Assembly: GCA_024641655.1 (NCBI GenBank)
Contig: JAHECR010000008.1
Coordinates: 1-64,000, forward strand
Length of the DNA: 64,000 bases
Origin: Acidimicrobiaceae bacterium
Lineage (GTDB): Bacteria > Actinomycetota > Acidimicrobiia > Acidimicrobiales > UBA8592
Direction of reading: 5' to 3'
Shown: positions 16,493 through 25,244 of the stretch, one piece after another
Position numbering within the stretch: position 1 is the stretch's first letter
How the letters are laid out: every line of letters starts with the position of its first letter
Position numbers and translations under genes: made by a program
Notes under the pieces: model-generated
What the model was told of the DNA's origin: nothing
Database searches by the model: none
What the model saw: the letters and a program-made list of their open reading frames with translations, nothing else

Positions 16493-17179
16493 ATGGCAGA
16501 GCTGCGCTTCTTCTTCGGCACCATGGGCTCGGGCAAGAGCACCCAGGCCCTGCAGATCCGGCACAACCTCGAGACACGCGGCCTGAACGTGCTGTTGACC
16601 ACCCAACTCGATCGGCAGGCGGGCAAGGTGTCGAGTCGACTGGGTGTCGCCGCGGAGGCCGAGATCGTCGATCCGTCGCTCGACTTGTTCGTCCTCGCCC
16701 GGCGGATCGACGACGAGCGGGGCTTGCACGCGATGATCTGCGACGAGGCCCAGTTCTACGAACCGCGCCAGATCGAGCAGTTGGCGCGCGTCGTCGACGA
16801 GCTCGACATCGAGGTCTACGCCTTCGGCCTCCTGACGAGCTTCCAAGGGGAGCTGTTCGCCGGCACGGCACGACTCCTCGAGCTCGCCGATGTCCGCAGC
16901 GAGCTCCAGGTCGAGGCTCGGTGCTGGTGTGGCGCCCGTGCGACCCACAACGCGCGGCTGGTCAACGGGGTCCAGGTGTACTCGGGCGCGTTGAAGGTCG
17001 TCGGCGACACCGCCAAGGCCCACCCCGACGACGTCGTCGAGGTCACCTACGAGCTCATGTGCCGCAGCCATTGGCACGCGGGTCTACGGCATCGTCGCGG
17101 TGAACAGCTCGGGCTCCTCGACGAGCAGTCCGCCGAGATCATCGACCTTCGTCGGCCGATCCACACGCCCGACCGCTGA
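16493..17179 (+). CDS. tdk: Thymidine kinase
   Basis: 228 residues, slightly longer than the usual type II thymidine kinase. Phosphorylates thymidine with ATP (pyrimidine salvage, cytoplasm). Walker A GTMGSGKST (about 9-17), Walker B ICDEAQFY, lasso and nucleoside-binding region GLLTSFQGELF, zinc site CWC...YELMCRSHW (the fourth ligand appears to be His), and a substrate loop near VQVYSG. It carries its own leaderless promoter and is followed about 100 bp later by dcd, another pyrimidine deoxynucleotide gene. Confidence 0.95.
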   Translation: MAELRFFFGTMGSGKSTQALQIRHNLETRGLNVLLTTQLDRQAGKVSSRLGVAAEAEIVDPSLDLFVLARRIDDERGLHAMICDEAQFYEPRQIEQLARVVDELDIEVYAFGLLTSFQGELFAGTARLLELADVRSELQVEARCWCGARATHNARLVNGVQVYSGALKVVGDTAKAHPDDVVEVTYELMCRSHWHAGLRHRRGEQLGLLDEQSAEIIDLRRPIHTPDR

Positions 17180-17269
17180 TCGCCAGTGCAACCCTGCCGT
17201 TCGCCGGCCGAACCCTCGGCGACGGGCATCGCCTCCTGGGCCGCGTCGTCATCGGCGGATCGGACTCGG

Positions 17270-17275
17270 TAACGT
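17270..17275 (+). promoter_or_regulatory. -10 box of dcd (leaderless)
   Basis: TAACGT, then six nt, then the GTG start at 17282. No ribosome site. Confidence 0.6.
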
Positions 17276-17281
17276 GCGGGC

Positions 17282-17845
17282 GTGATCCTCTCCGACCGGA
17301 CCATCAGTGAGCTGCTCGACGCCGGACGCATCGTCATCGAACCGCTCGGTGAGAATGCCATCCAGCCCAGTTCGGTCGATCTGCGCATCGACCGGTACTT
17401 CCGCGTCTTTCGCAACCACACCCTCGGGATCATCGACGTCAAGGAGAACCTCGAGGACCTCACCGAGCTCGTCGAGATCGCGCCTGACGAGGCCTTCATC
17501 CTTCATCCGGGCGAGTTCGTCCTGGGGTCGACGCTCGAGCGCGTCGTCGTCCCCGATGATCTCGTCGGCCGTCTCGAAGGCAAGAGCAGCCTCGGTCGCC
17601 TCGGGCTGCTGATTCATTCCACCGCCGGGTTCGTCGACGCTGGTTGGAACGGCCAGCTGACCCTCGAGCTGAGCAACGTGGCAAACCTGCCGATCACGCT
17701 GTATCCGGGCATGAAGATCGGCCAGATCAGCTTCCAGCAGATGACTACGCCCGCCGACCAGCCCTACGGCTCGAGCGCGTTGGGTTCGAAGTACCAGAAC
17801 CAGGTCGGCCCGCGTCCGAGCCGCTATTGGGAGAACTTCGGCTGA
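17282..17845 (+). CDS. dcd: dCTP deaminase (possibly bifunctional with dUTPase activity)
   Basis: 187 residues, normal for Dcd. Family motifs: [11 protein letters not shown], the catalytic stretch [18 protein letters not shown] with the active-site Glu in the following strand ([10 protein letters not shown]), and the C-terminal nucleotide lid [13 protein letters not shown]. Converts dCTP to dUTP in the dTTP route. In mycobacteria the enzyme also hydrolyses dUTP, so the same is possible here. GTG start with its own leaderless promoter. Converges with the NTF2-like gene. Confidence 0.95.
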   Translation: MILSDRTISELLDAGRIVIEPLGENAIQPSSVDLRIDRYFRVFRNHTLGIIDVKENLEDLTELVEIAPDEAFILHPGEFVLGSTLERVVVPDDLVGRLEGKSSLGRLGLLIHSTAGFVDAGWNGQLTLELSNVANLPITLYPGMKIGQISFQQMTTPADQPYGSSALGSKYQNQVGPRPSRYWENFG

Positions 17846-17893
17846 CGAATGGGTTCTGGTGCCAGGCTCGTGGCGGGCACCGATCGGTCAGGG

Positions 17894-18268
17894 TCAGCCG
17901 GCGACGGGAGAGCCGTGGTGCAGCACGAGCTTCCAGGCGCCGTCGATCAGACGGAACACGTTCGTCGCCGCGATGGTGCTGGTGGCTCCGGTGTCGACCA
18001 GGTTCTCGTCTTGCACCACCCACGCCATGTCCGCGTTCACGTGCACTGACACATTCGTCAAGATGAACTGGTTGCGGCCCGGACCGTCGAGGATCCGTCG
18101 CCAGGATTCGCCCACCAGGCCCCACCCTCGCAGGATGGGCCACCCGGGATGGACGCACACGACGTCATCGCCCTGGCTCCACACCGAGGCCATGGCATCG
18201 AGGTCTCGGGCCTCGTGGGCGTCATAGAACGCACGGTTGGCTGCCGCGACCTCGTCGTCGACGTCCAA
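17894..18268 (-). CDS. SnoaL-like (NTF2-fold) protein
   Basis: About 124 residues. The only reasonable start after the EtfD-like stop is a TTG at 18268; the open frame continues upstream into the EtfD gene, so the true start is uncertain. Sequence fits the ketosteroid-isomerase-like DUF4440/SnoaL pattern: AAANRAFYDAHEARDLDAM, VWSQGDDVVCVHPGW, and strands ending FRLIDGAWKLVLHHGS. It lies about 45 bp downstream of the EtfD-like gene and may be co-transcribed. Ligand unknown. Confidence 0.75.
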   Translation of the reverse strand: MDVDDEVAAANRAFYDAHEARDLDAMASVWSQGDDVVCVHPGWPILRGWGLVGESWRRILDGPGRNQFILTNVSVHVNADMAWVVQDENLVDTGATSTIAATNVFRLIDGAWKLVLHHGSPVAG

Positions 18269-18314
18269 CCGTCGTTCGTTTCTCTCGAACCGCTCGGGTG
18301 ATGGCGCCTGTGGC

Positions 18315-21164
18315 TCAGCCCGCGGCCAGCTGGTTTGCCTGGTAGCGCCAGCTGTAGCGGTTGAACCGGCCCGGGATCCCGAGGTCCTCTTCGATCGCCT
18401 TGACCTCGTCGTCGGTGAGCGCCGCGATCTGGGCGAAGTTGGTGATGCCACGCTCGTTGAGTCGCTGGATCGTGTACGGGTCGGTGCCCCGGATCTCCGA
18501 CAAGTTGTCCCGGCGACCGGCGGTCGGGGCAGCCACGACCGGCGCGGCTTCGGCGGCGGCCTGGCCGCCGGTCATCGCCGCCGGCGACTCCTCGGGAACG
18601 ACGTCGCGCGGGTGGGTCGACGCGAGGGAGAAGCCCGCAGCTTCGGCCGCCTCGGCTGTCGCGAACCACACCTCGGCGATGGTCGCGCCGTAGCTGCGCG
18701 AGTCGGGCCGGTGGTAGAGCATCGAGTCCGCATTGCCCTTGATCGTGAACCCCGCAGGGGCACGGTGATCGGGAAGCGCCGCATGCGAACCAGCGCCGTA
18801 GGGTGCAGCGTCGTCGTGGGTCTCGTCGGCGACCTCGAGCACGGCAACGGCCTGAGGCTCGCGGGTGGCCAGGTAGTCGGCCAGGGCCGGGCCGGTGATG
18901 ACATCGGCGGGCATCGCCGCCGCTCGGGGCGCGCGCGGTGACGTGTCGACCGCGAGTCGCGACGCCTCGGAGCGTGCCTCGCCGGCCTCGATGGCCTCGA
19001 GCAGGTGGATCGCGAGGTCGGCGACCTTCACCTCGGTGTCGTCCTTGCCTGCGGCCTTCACCCCGTCGTCCATCATGATGTAGCAGAACGGGCACGCTGT
19101 CGCGACACGGCTGGCACCGGTCGCGACGAGCTCGCGCGCGCGCACGTCGTTGATCTTCGGGCCGATGTCCTCTTCCATCCACATGCGAGCGCCACCGGCG
19201 CCGCAGCACATGCCCTTGGTCCCGTTGCGGGGGGCCTCGACGATCTCGACCCCGGCGAGGCTGCCGATCACTCGGCGAGGGGCCAGGTAGATGTCGTTGT
19301 GGCGGCCGAGGTAACAGCTGTCGTGGTAGACGATGCGCTCGTCGAGGGTGGCCTCGGACATGTCGAGTTGTCCGGTCTCGATCAGCTGTTCGAGCAGCTG
19401 GGTGTGGTGCACCACCTCGTAGTGGCCGCCGAGCTGGGGGTACTCGTTCTGCAGGGTGTTGAAGCAGTGGGGGCACTGGGTGATGATCTTCTTCACGCCC
19501 ATGCCATCGAGAGTTTCGATGTTCTGCATGGCGAGCATCTGGAAGATGTACTCGTTGCCCGAACGCCGCGCCGGGTCGCCGGTGCAGTTCTCTGCCGGGC
19601 CGAGGATGCTCACGTCGATGCCGGCGCGGCCGAGAAGGGCCGCCATGGCCTGGGTGACCTTCTTGTTCTTGTCGTCGAAGCTGCCCGCACAACCGACCCA
19701 GTAGAGCCACTCCGACTCGAGGGGGTCACTGCCGTCGAGGATCGTGATGCCCTCGATCCCGTCGGCCCAGTCCGCACGCTCGCCCTGGGAGATGGCCCAG
19801 GGGTTGCCCGAGTTCTCCATGGCTCGATACGCGTTGCCGAGCTCGGAGGGGAAGTCCGACTCCATCAGCGACTTGTAGCGCCGCATGTCGAGGATCTTGT
19901 CGAGGATCTCGATGTTCACGGGGCAGTTCTCGTCACAGGCCTTGCACGTGGTGCAGCTCCAGAGTTCCTCGTTGGTGATCCGTTCGAACAGCGAGTTGGC
20001 CGAGACGGTGATCTCGGGATCGACGCCGATGGGTGGCGTGGTGGCGGGGGTGCCGGTACGGGCCATGATCTCGCCGGTCTTGAGGACGATCTCGCGCGGG
20101 TCGAGGGGTTTACCGGTGGCGTGCGCGGGGCACACGGCCGTGCAGCGGCCGCACATCGTGCACGCGTCGGTGTCGAGGAGCTGCTTCCAGGTGAAGTCCT
20201 CGATGGTGGACGCCCCGAAGGACTCGAGCTCGGTCTCCATCAGGTTCGGCATGGGCTTCATCGCGCCCTTGGGCCGGTCCTTGTCCTTCAGGTACATGTT
20301 GAGCGGCGACGTGAAGATGTGGCGCAGCATGGTGATGGGCAGGAACGCCAGGAAGGCGCAGAACAGGAGCACGTGCGCGTACCACCAGCCCTGGTGCCAA
20401 CCGCTCAGGTGGTCCATGCCGTCGACGAGCGTGGCCAGCGGGTACCCGATGATCGACCACTTCTCGAAGTCGGGGTTGTCGTTCAAGGCGATGCGGAACG
20501 CCTCTGCTCCGAAGCCGGTGACGCCGAGGCCGAACAAGATCCCCAGGCCGATGGCGTGATCGCCGCGGGTCTTGATGCGGATGCGGTACGGGCGCATCGA
20601 GCGGGGGCCGTACCGGCGGACGAGCGCCATCGTCAGACCGAGGAGGAACAAGATGCCGGCCACGTCGGCGACCGCCGAGTAGCCCTTGTACACCCCGCCA
20701 TGGAGGAACTTGAGGCTGTTGGGCAGCTGGTGGTCGACCTCGAGGGTGGTGGTGACGCCGAGCAGGATGATGAACGGGAAGTAGATGAGCGAGTGCATGA
20801 TGCCGGCGGCGGGGTCGCGCATCAGGGTCTGCATGTAGAGGCCCGCCCGCAGGTCCTTCGCCCGTCGCTCGACGTTGTCGGGTCGAGTCGCGCGGTTGTC
20901 GGGGCCGCCACGTCCCCAGTTCCGCACCCGGAGTGAGAAGTTCCAGGCGCCCCACACGATCAGCAGCGGGATGATGGTGTAGAAGGCGACCTTCACCGGG
21001 GCGGGAATGTTGCCGAACACCTCGCGGTGGATCTCGCTGTCGCCGTGTTGTTCGAACACGGCCGCGGCGATACCGGAGAGGGCCGTGAAGATCGCCACCG
21101 CGACACCTAGCCCGAGGACCAGGTGGTGGGGCCGGATACGCGTCGATGCAGTCGTCTCGTCCAT
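18315..21164 (-). CDS. EtfD-like membrane Fe-S oxidoreductase fused to a C-terminal HHH domain
   Basis: About 949 residues. ATG at 21164 is chosen over GTG at 21173 because a -10 box abuts the GTG. Order: five to six TM segments (about 15-285, NarI-like cytochrome domain with spaced His), two [4Fe-4S] sites [12 protein letters not shown] (about 335-346) and [12 protein letters not shown] (about 404-415), two CCG-type cysteine domains ([10 protein letters not shown]...CPHCFNTL and [11 protein letters not shown]...MCCGAGG...CPFCYIM), a linker, a short sunset-like module ([15 protein letters not shown] to [15 protein letters not shown]), and a helix-hairpin-helix end ([20 protein letters not shown]). 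In M. tuberculosis EtfD (Rv0338c) passes electrons from EtfBA, reduced by acyl-CoA dehydrogenases, to menaquinone; the same job is likely. No etfBA in view. Confidence 0.88.
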   Translation of the reverse strand: MDETTASTRIRPHHLVLGLGVAVAIFTALSGIAAAVFEQHGDSEIHREVFGNIPAPVKVAFYTIIPLLIVWGAWNFSLRVRNWGRGGPDNRATRPDNVERRAKDLRAGLYMQTLMRDPAAGIMHSLIYFPFIILLGVTTTLEVDHQLPNSLKFLHGGVYKGYSAVADVAGILFLLGLTMALVRRYGPRSMRPYRIRIKTRGDHAIGLGILFGLGVTGFGAEAFRIALNDNPDFEKWSIIGYPLATLVDGMDHLSGWHQGWWYAHVLLFCAFLAFLPITMLRHIFTSPLNMYLKDKDRPKGAMKPMPNLMETELESFGASTIEDFTWKQLLDTDACTMCGRCTAVCPAHATGKPLDPREIVLKTGEIMARTGTPATTPPIGVDPEITVSANSLFERITNEELWSCTTCKACDENCPVNIEILDKILDMRRYKSLMESDFPSELGNAYRAMENSGNPWAISQGERADWADGIEGITILDGSDPLESEWLYWVGCAGSFDDKNKKVTQAMAALLGRAGIDVSILGPAENCTGDPARRSGNEYIFQMLAMQNIETLDGMGVKKIITQCPHCFNTLQNEYPQLGGHYEVVHHTQLLEQLIETGQLDMSEATLDERIVYHDSCYLGRHNDIYLAPRRVIGSLAGVEIVEAPRNGTKGMCCGAGGARMWMEEDIGPKINDVRARELVATGASRVATACPFCYIMMDDGVKAAGKDDTEVKVADLAIHLLEAIEAGEARSEASRLAVDTSPRAPRAAAMPADVITGPALADYLATREPQAVAVLEVADETHDDAAPYGAGSHAALPDHRAPAGFTIKGNADSMLYHRPDSRSYGATIAEVWFATAEAAEAAGFSLASTHPRDVVPEESPAAMTGGQAAAEAAPVVAAPTAGRRDNLSEIRGTDPYTIQRLNERGITNFAQIAALTDDEVKAIEEDLGIPGRFNRYSWRYQANQLAAG

Positions 21165-21174
21165 AGCTGGCACA

Positions 21175-21180
21175 ACGCTA
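21175..21180 (-). promoter_or_regulatory. -10 box of the EtfD-like gene
   Basis: TAGCGT on the minus strand; transcription would begin near 21168, just before the ATG at 21164. This argues against the GTG at 21173. Confidence 0.45.
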
Positions 21181-21262
21181 GTTCGCGTCGGCGCCGCGCA
21201 CAGAGTTGAGGCGCCGCAGGCCCCGTCGGGGCTCCCGAACCTCGATCGCGTGGGGGTTCATC

Positions 21263-21281
21263 TTCTCGAAACAGTCGAGAA
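21263..21281. promoter_or_regulatory. Perfect 7-bp inverted repeat, likely operator of the winged-helix gene
   Basis: TTCTCGA - AACAG - TCGAGAA: 7-bp arms, 5-bp spacer, 26 bp before the ATG at 21307 and about 80 bp from the divergent EtfD start. Two isolated TTCTCG half-sites recur before amt (21923, 21958). Confidence 0.55.
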
Positions 21282-21306
21282 ATCTGTCGTCACTACGTTC
21301 CCTGAC

Positions 21307-21816
21307 ATGCATGCGGGAACGGTGGACGTGGTGACGCTTCGCTGGCCGACCGAGGAACTGCGCCGCAGGGTCCTGGCCGAAGCCGGAGTGCCGCGCCTGC
21401 TCGTGCTCGATGGTGAGCAACCCCCGCCTCGGGAGCTCGATGATCTCGAGGACTGGATCCGCGTGCCCGCGCTGGAGATCGATCGCCGAGCTCGGGTCGA
21501 GCGCCTTCGTCGCCGGCTCGTGGGCGACGAAGTGGAACATCCCGAACCGACGATCGATGAGGACGGCCTGGTACACGTCGGGAGCTCATGGGTCTCGGTT
21601 CCGCCGGTCGAGGCGCGGCTGGCGGTCGCGCTGATCGAGCGTTTCGGGGCCGTCGTCAGTCGCGAAGAGTTGTCGGTGGCCGCGTGGCCCGAGGGTGTGG
21701 CGCAGCGCAACGCGCTCGACGTTCGGATCCTGCGGCTGCGGCGCCGCCTCGAGGACCTCGGTCTCGCGATCCGCACCGTGCGGTCGCGCGGCTATCTCTT
21801 GGAGTGGGTCGGCTGA
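21307..21816 (+). CDS. OmpR/PhoB-type winged-helix DNA-binding protein
   Basis: 169 residues from ATG; the open frame further left overlaps the EtfD gene antisense. The C-terminal 95 residues are a winged helix of the trans_reg_C type: a recognition part with FGAVVSREELSVAAWP, then ALDVRILRLRRRLEDL and the wing TVRSRGYLLEW. The N-terminal 70 residues are too short for a full receiver domain and lack the phospho-acceptor Asp set. It could be a relative of GlnR-like orphan regulators; the neighbouring ammonium transporter supports this, but it is inference. A palindrome just upstream suggests autoregulation. Confidence 0.78.
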   Translation: MHAGTVDVVTLRWPTEELRRRVLAEAGVPRLLVLDGEQPPPRELDDLEDWIRVPALEIDRRARVERLRRRLVGDEVEHPEPTIDEDGLVHVGSSWVSVPPVEARLAVALIERFGAVVSREELSVAAWPEGVAQRNALDVRILRLRRRLEDLGLAIRTVRSRGYLLEWVG

Positions 21817-22171
21817 CCCCAGCGATCGGCTGCGCCCAGCGGTACGCGGCGGGGTGTCCGAAGGGCTTGGTCCCCCAAAGCGCCTGGGGTGCAGCGACGC
21901 GTTCGTCACCGGGCGCCGGGCGTTCTCGCCGCGCCCGACGACTCCGGAAACGGGCGGTTCTCGGAGCGATACGAAAGAGAGACGAAAGGAAACGGTGCAG
22001 AGCCGTTAACACAGGAGGAACAGAGTCGAAATCCGGGGTCCATAGCTTGCACCCAACGCAGCGCCATGTGGGCCGGTGGCTTCTCTCTTTCGGCGCTGCG
22101 CAATCCAACAACCCGGCGCAGGACGTGACGGGCATCCGCATTCCGGTGCGGTCATGCACTGAGGAGGAAGC
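21817..22171. other. Leader and promoter region of the ammonium transporter
   Basis: 355 bp without a convincing gene. It holds an A/G-rich tract (about 21970-21995), an inverted repeat AACGG...CCGTT (21991-21995 with 22003-22007) followed by GTTAAC, a free-standing GGAGGA (22014-22019) with no gene after it, and the real ribosome site GAGGAGG just before 22172. The long untranslated leader suggests regulation there. Confidence 0.4.
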
Positions 22172-23542
22172 ATGAAACGGAAATTGATGGCAACAGGGTT
22201 CGGCGCAGGGGTCGCCCTCGTCGTGATGGCAGGACCTGCGTTCGCGCAGGACGACGCCATCTCGGAGGCGGCGGCCGTGCAGGCGGTGCTGGACAACATC
22301 TGGGTGTTCATCGCCGGGGCGATGGTGTTCATCATGCAGGCCGGCTTCGCCATGGTGGAGGCGGGCCTCACCCGGGCCAAGAACGTCGGCAACATCATGA
22401 TGAAGAACATGGCCGACATGTGCATCGGCGCCATCGCCTTCTGGGCGGTGGGCTACGGCTTGGCCTTCGGCAGCGACTCCAAGTTGTTCGGCACCGACCT
22501 GTTCTTCCTGGACGGCTTCGGCGACGGCAGCTTCGACGGCCTCTACAGCGGTTTCACCCCGTTCTTCTTCCAGGTCGTGTTCGCCGCGACCGCGGTGACC
22601 ATCGCCTCTGGAGCCATGGCCGAACGCACGAAGATCGGTGGCTACCTGATCTTCTCCGCGGTCATGACCGCGGTGATCTACCCGGTCGTGGTGCACTCCT
22701 TCTGGGGTGGGGGGATCCTCACCGACATCGGTGTGGGCGACGCCCAGTTCAGCGACTTCGCCGGATCGACCATCGTGCATTCCGCAGGCGGCTGGGCGGC
22801 GCTGATGGGCGCAATCATGCTCGGCCCACGCATCGGGAAATACGACGAGAACGGCAACCCCCGGGCCATCCCCGGCCACAACATCGCCTATGCGATCATT
22901 GGCGTCTTCATCTTGTGGTTCGGCTGGTTCGGGTTCAACCCGGGCTCGGAGCTCGCTGCCGACAATGTCGTGGTGCGCGCCGCAGTGACGACGATGCTGG
23001 CTGCTGCCGCCGGTGGCTGCACCGCCGGTGCGACCATCTGGGCCAAGACCGGCAAGCTCGACGTCGGCATGACGGGCAACGGCGTTCTCGCCGGTCTGGT
23101 GGGCATCACCGCCGGTACCGCCACGATGAGCCCGCTCGGTGCGGTCATCACGGGCGCGGTGGCCGGTGTGCTGGTTGTGTTCAGCGTGATCTTCATCGAT
23201 CGCATCAAGATCGACGATCCCGTCGGCGCAGTATCGGTCCACGGCGTCTGCGGCGTCTGGGGCACCTTGGCCATCGGCCTGTTCGGCAAGTACGACGACG
23301 CCTTCTTGGGTCGCGCCGACGCCGGTCTCTTCTACGGCGGTGGCATCGATCAGCTCGTCACCCAGGCAATCGGCGTGGTCATCGTGGCTGCCTGGGTCCT
23401 CGCCACGAGCGGACTCCTCTTCTACGTGCTCAAGTCCGCTGGCATGCTGCGGGTCTCGGCCGAGGAAGAGCTCGAGGGCCTCGACGTCCACGAGCACGGT
23501 GTTCCGGGCTACAACCACGAGGTCATGCATCAGGCAGGCTGA
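22172..23542 (+). CDS. amtB: Ammonium transporter (Amt family)
   Basis: 456 residues, usual length. Signal peptide at 1-25 (cut near AFA-QD), then 11 TM segments. Amt landmarks: FIMQAGFAMVEAGLTRAKN in TM1-2, the twin pore histidines in STIVHSAGGWAALMG and AVSVHGVCGVWGT, and the conserved GFNPGSEL loop. Conducts ammonium/ammonia into the cytoplasm. GAGGAGG 5-6 nt before ATG. No glnK (PII) gene follows, unlike the common amtB-glnK pair. The upstream winged-helix gene may regulate it. Confidence 0.95.
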   Translation: MKRKLMATGFGAGVALVVMAGPAFAQDDAISEAAAVQAVLDNIWVFIAGAMVFIMQAGFAMVEAGLTRAKNVGNIMMKNMADMCIGAIAFWAVGYGLAFGSDSKLFGTDLFFLDGFGDGSFDGLYSGFTPFFFQVVFAATAVTIASGAMAERTKIGGYLIFSAVMTAVIYPVVVHSFWGGGILTDIGVGDAQFSDFAGSTIVHSAGGWAALMGAIMLGPRIGKYDENGNPRAIPGHNIAYAIIGVFILWFGWFGFNPGSELAADNVVVRAAVTTMLAAAAGGCTAGATIWAKTGKLDVGMTGNGVLAGLVGITAGTATMSPLGAVITGAVAGVLVVFSVIFIDRIKIDDPVGAVSVHGVCGVWGTLAIGLFGKYDDAFLGRADAGLFYGGGIDQLVTQAIGVVIVAAWVLATSGLLFYVLKSAGMLRVSAEEELEGLDVHEHGVPGYNHEVMHQAG

Positions 23543-23597
23543 CCCCATCCTGCGTCGACCCGCTTTCCCCCGGAGCAGGTCACGCGGACAGCGGCTT

Positions 23598-23629
23598 CTC
23601 GGGTCCGGCAGGGCGGTGCCGGACCTGAG
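23598..23629 (+). terminator. Strong hairpin after the ammonium transporter
   Basis: A 13-bp stem (CTCGGGTCCGGCA with TGCCGGACCTGAG, one G-U) and a 6-nt loop, 55 bp after the stop. No T-tract follows. Confidence 0.6.
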
Positions 23630-23875
23630 GGTCTGCCTTCGGGTGCACGCGGCGGGCGTGTCCGACCACCGGCCAGGGTGGTGCAGCTCCGCGATGAGCT
23701 GTGCCACCCGGGCCGGTGCCGCGTTCGGGTCGAGGTCGTTGCGCTACCGCGGGGTCCCTGGGAGACTTCCGCCGCTCGGAGTCGCTCGGCAGGAAGGCGC
23801 ATCGGGGGTGACCGCAATAACGGTGGCACGCACCGGGGCGCTCGAGACGCCGTGGCATCGCATGGTCGGGCCCGT

Positions 23876-24985
23876 GTGACCGGCCGACTCGCGCAGCGAC
23901 GGGTCGTGTTCCTGGTCGTGTTCGCCGGATGCGTCGGCTTGCTCGGTGTGGGTGTGCCCGGCAGCGGCGGCAGGCCCGGGTCCGATCCCACGCCGTCGCT
24001 GTCGCCTGACGCGGTGGCGGCACTCTTCGAGAGGCCACTGCCGGGGGTCGACGAGCTGGCGGAGCGTCCGGCGATCACCGGCGACGCCGCCGCCGACGCG
24101 CACATCGCAGCCTTGGCAGAGGCGCGCGGCTACCGCCGACGAGGTCTCGCCGTCGGTGGCCTCGCAACGGTGCAGGGACAGCAGCTCCAGCAGTCCGCGG
24201 CCGACGACTTCGTCGCCATGGCCGATGCGGTGCGGACCGAAGTGGGTGCCGATCTGCGGATTACCTCCGCCTTCCGGTCCGTCGCGTTCCAGCGAGACCT
24301 GTTCCTCCGCCGACTGCAGTCACAGTCACTGGTGTTGCACGGGCGCTACCTGACCAACGCCGAGCTCGCGCTCGGGCTCGGCGACGACGCGATCGACGCG
24401 ACGCTCGCCGTGGTGTCGATTCCGGGCTACTCGAAGCACCACACCGGTCTGGCCGTCGACGTCGGCTCAGGGGGGCGGGCTTCGTACTCGATACGGGAGG
24501 CGCCGGGCTGGCAGTGGCTCACTGCCGACGGCTTCGCCAACGCGCTGCGGTTCGGCTGGATCCCGAGCTACCCCGACGGTGCCGGTGGCCTCGGGCCCGA
24601 CCCCGAGCCATGGGAGTGGGTGTGGATCGGTCGCGATGCTGCCGCCTGCGCGGTTGCCGGGGATTGTGCTGTCGGTGGGCTCGACGCGCTCTGGGCGGGC
24701 CTCTCCGCCGAGGTTGTCGGCTGGGCCGTCGATGCCGACGGTGCGAGGGCGCGGAGGCTCCGAGGGGTGTGGGACGGGGGCGCCGTGGCGCTCGGGGGCG
24801 CGCCGGGAACCGTGCGGTCGCGTTTCGACGTGGCCGCCGGCCGCGACCTGGCCGGTCCCGCGGTCGGGTTCGTTCTCGCCCTCGAGCTCCCCGAAGCGGC
24901 CACGTGGGTGTGTGTCGAGGCCTCGTCACCGCCGGCGCGCTGGTCTCGGATCGGGTGTGCGCCGTTGCCCCAGGATGGTTCCTGA
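23876..24985 (+). CDS. M15B/VanY-like D-Ala-D-Ala carboxypeptidase-fold protein with altered zinc site
   Basis: About 369 residues from a GTG at 23876; the start is uncertain because the frame is open to 23678. N-terminal hydrophobic segment (10-28) as signal or anchor. M15 motifs: [15 protein letters not shown] (Arg134 region) and [12 protein letters not shown] (zinc ligands His188 and Asp195). The third zinc ligand, normally His in EPWHxxY, reads EPWEWVW (Glu247). Glu can bind zinc, so the site may be altered rather than dead. The last 110 residues form an extra beta domain ([10 protein letters not shown]...SRFDVAAG...GFVLALELP) known from other actinobacterial wall enzymes. Envelope location. 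Confidence 0.82.
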   Translation: MTGRLAQRRVVFLVVFAGCVGLLGVGVPGSGGRPGSDPTPSLSPDAVAALFERPLPGVDELAERPAITGDAAADAHIAALAEARGYRRRGLAVGGLATVQGQQLQQSAADDFVAMADAVRTEVGADLRITSAFRSVAFQRDLFLRRLQSQSLVLHGRYLTNAELALGLGDDAIDATLAVVSIPGYSKHHTGLAVDVGSGGRASYSIREAPGWQWLTADGFANALRFGWIPSYPDGAGGLGPDPEPWEWVWIGRDAAACAVAGDCAVGGLDALWAGLSAEVVGWAVDADGARARRLRGVWDGGAVALGGAPGTVRSRFDVAAGRDLAGPAVGFVLALELPEAATWVCVEASSPPARWSRIGCAPLPQDGS

Positions 24986-25089
24986 GCGGTCGATGGCACC
25001 GGGCCCTCGGGGCCGGGCCGCGGTGGCCGGCTGCGGCCGCTCGGTTGTGAATCGGCGCACGACCCCTATCAACAGGGCGCTCAACTTTT

Positions 25090-25120
25090 TGCCATTGTGG
25101 GAATGGGGGGCTCTACGCTC
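25090..25120 (+). promoter_or_regulatory. Possible dnaK promoter
   Basis: TTGCCA (25090-25095) and TACGCT (25115-25120), spacing 19 bp, about 125 bp before dnaK. Two half-site-like ATCAAC/CTCAAC (25068, 25081) lie just upstream, but no full HspR (HAIR) palindrome is seen. Confidence 0.3.
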
Positions 25121-25244
25121 GCGTTGTCTCGTGATGTCCGCGTCGCGGGCGCGGTTGTCCCTCCGGGGGTGGCCTGCGAGCCGAGACGACCCCCGTTCGG
25201 TTGCATTGCGGTGCCGCCGAAGGCAGCAAAGGAAGAAGGAACCC

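Noticed and set aside
19005-20936. 643-codon plus-strand frame inside the EtfD-like gene
   Set aside because: Antisense shadow; the minus-strand protein has all Fe-S motifs.
24986-25244. HAIR (HspR) operator before dnaK
   Set aside because: Only loose CTCAAC-like half-sites; no CTTGAGT-N7-ACTCAAG palindrome.
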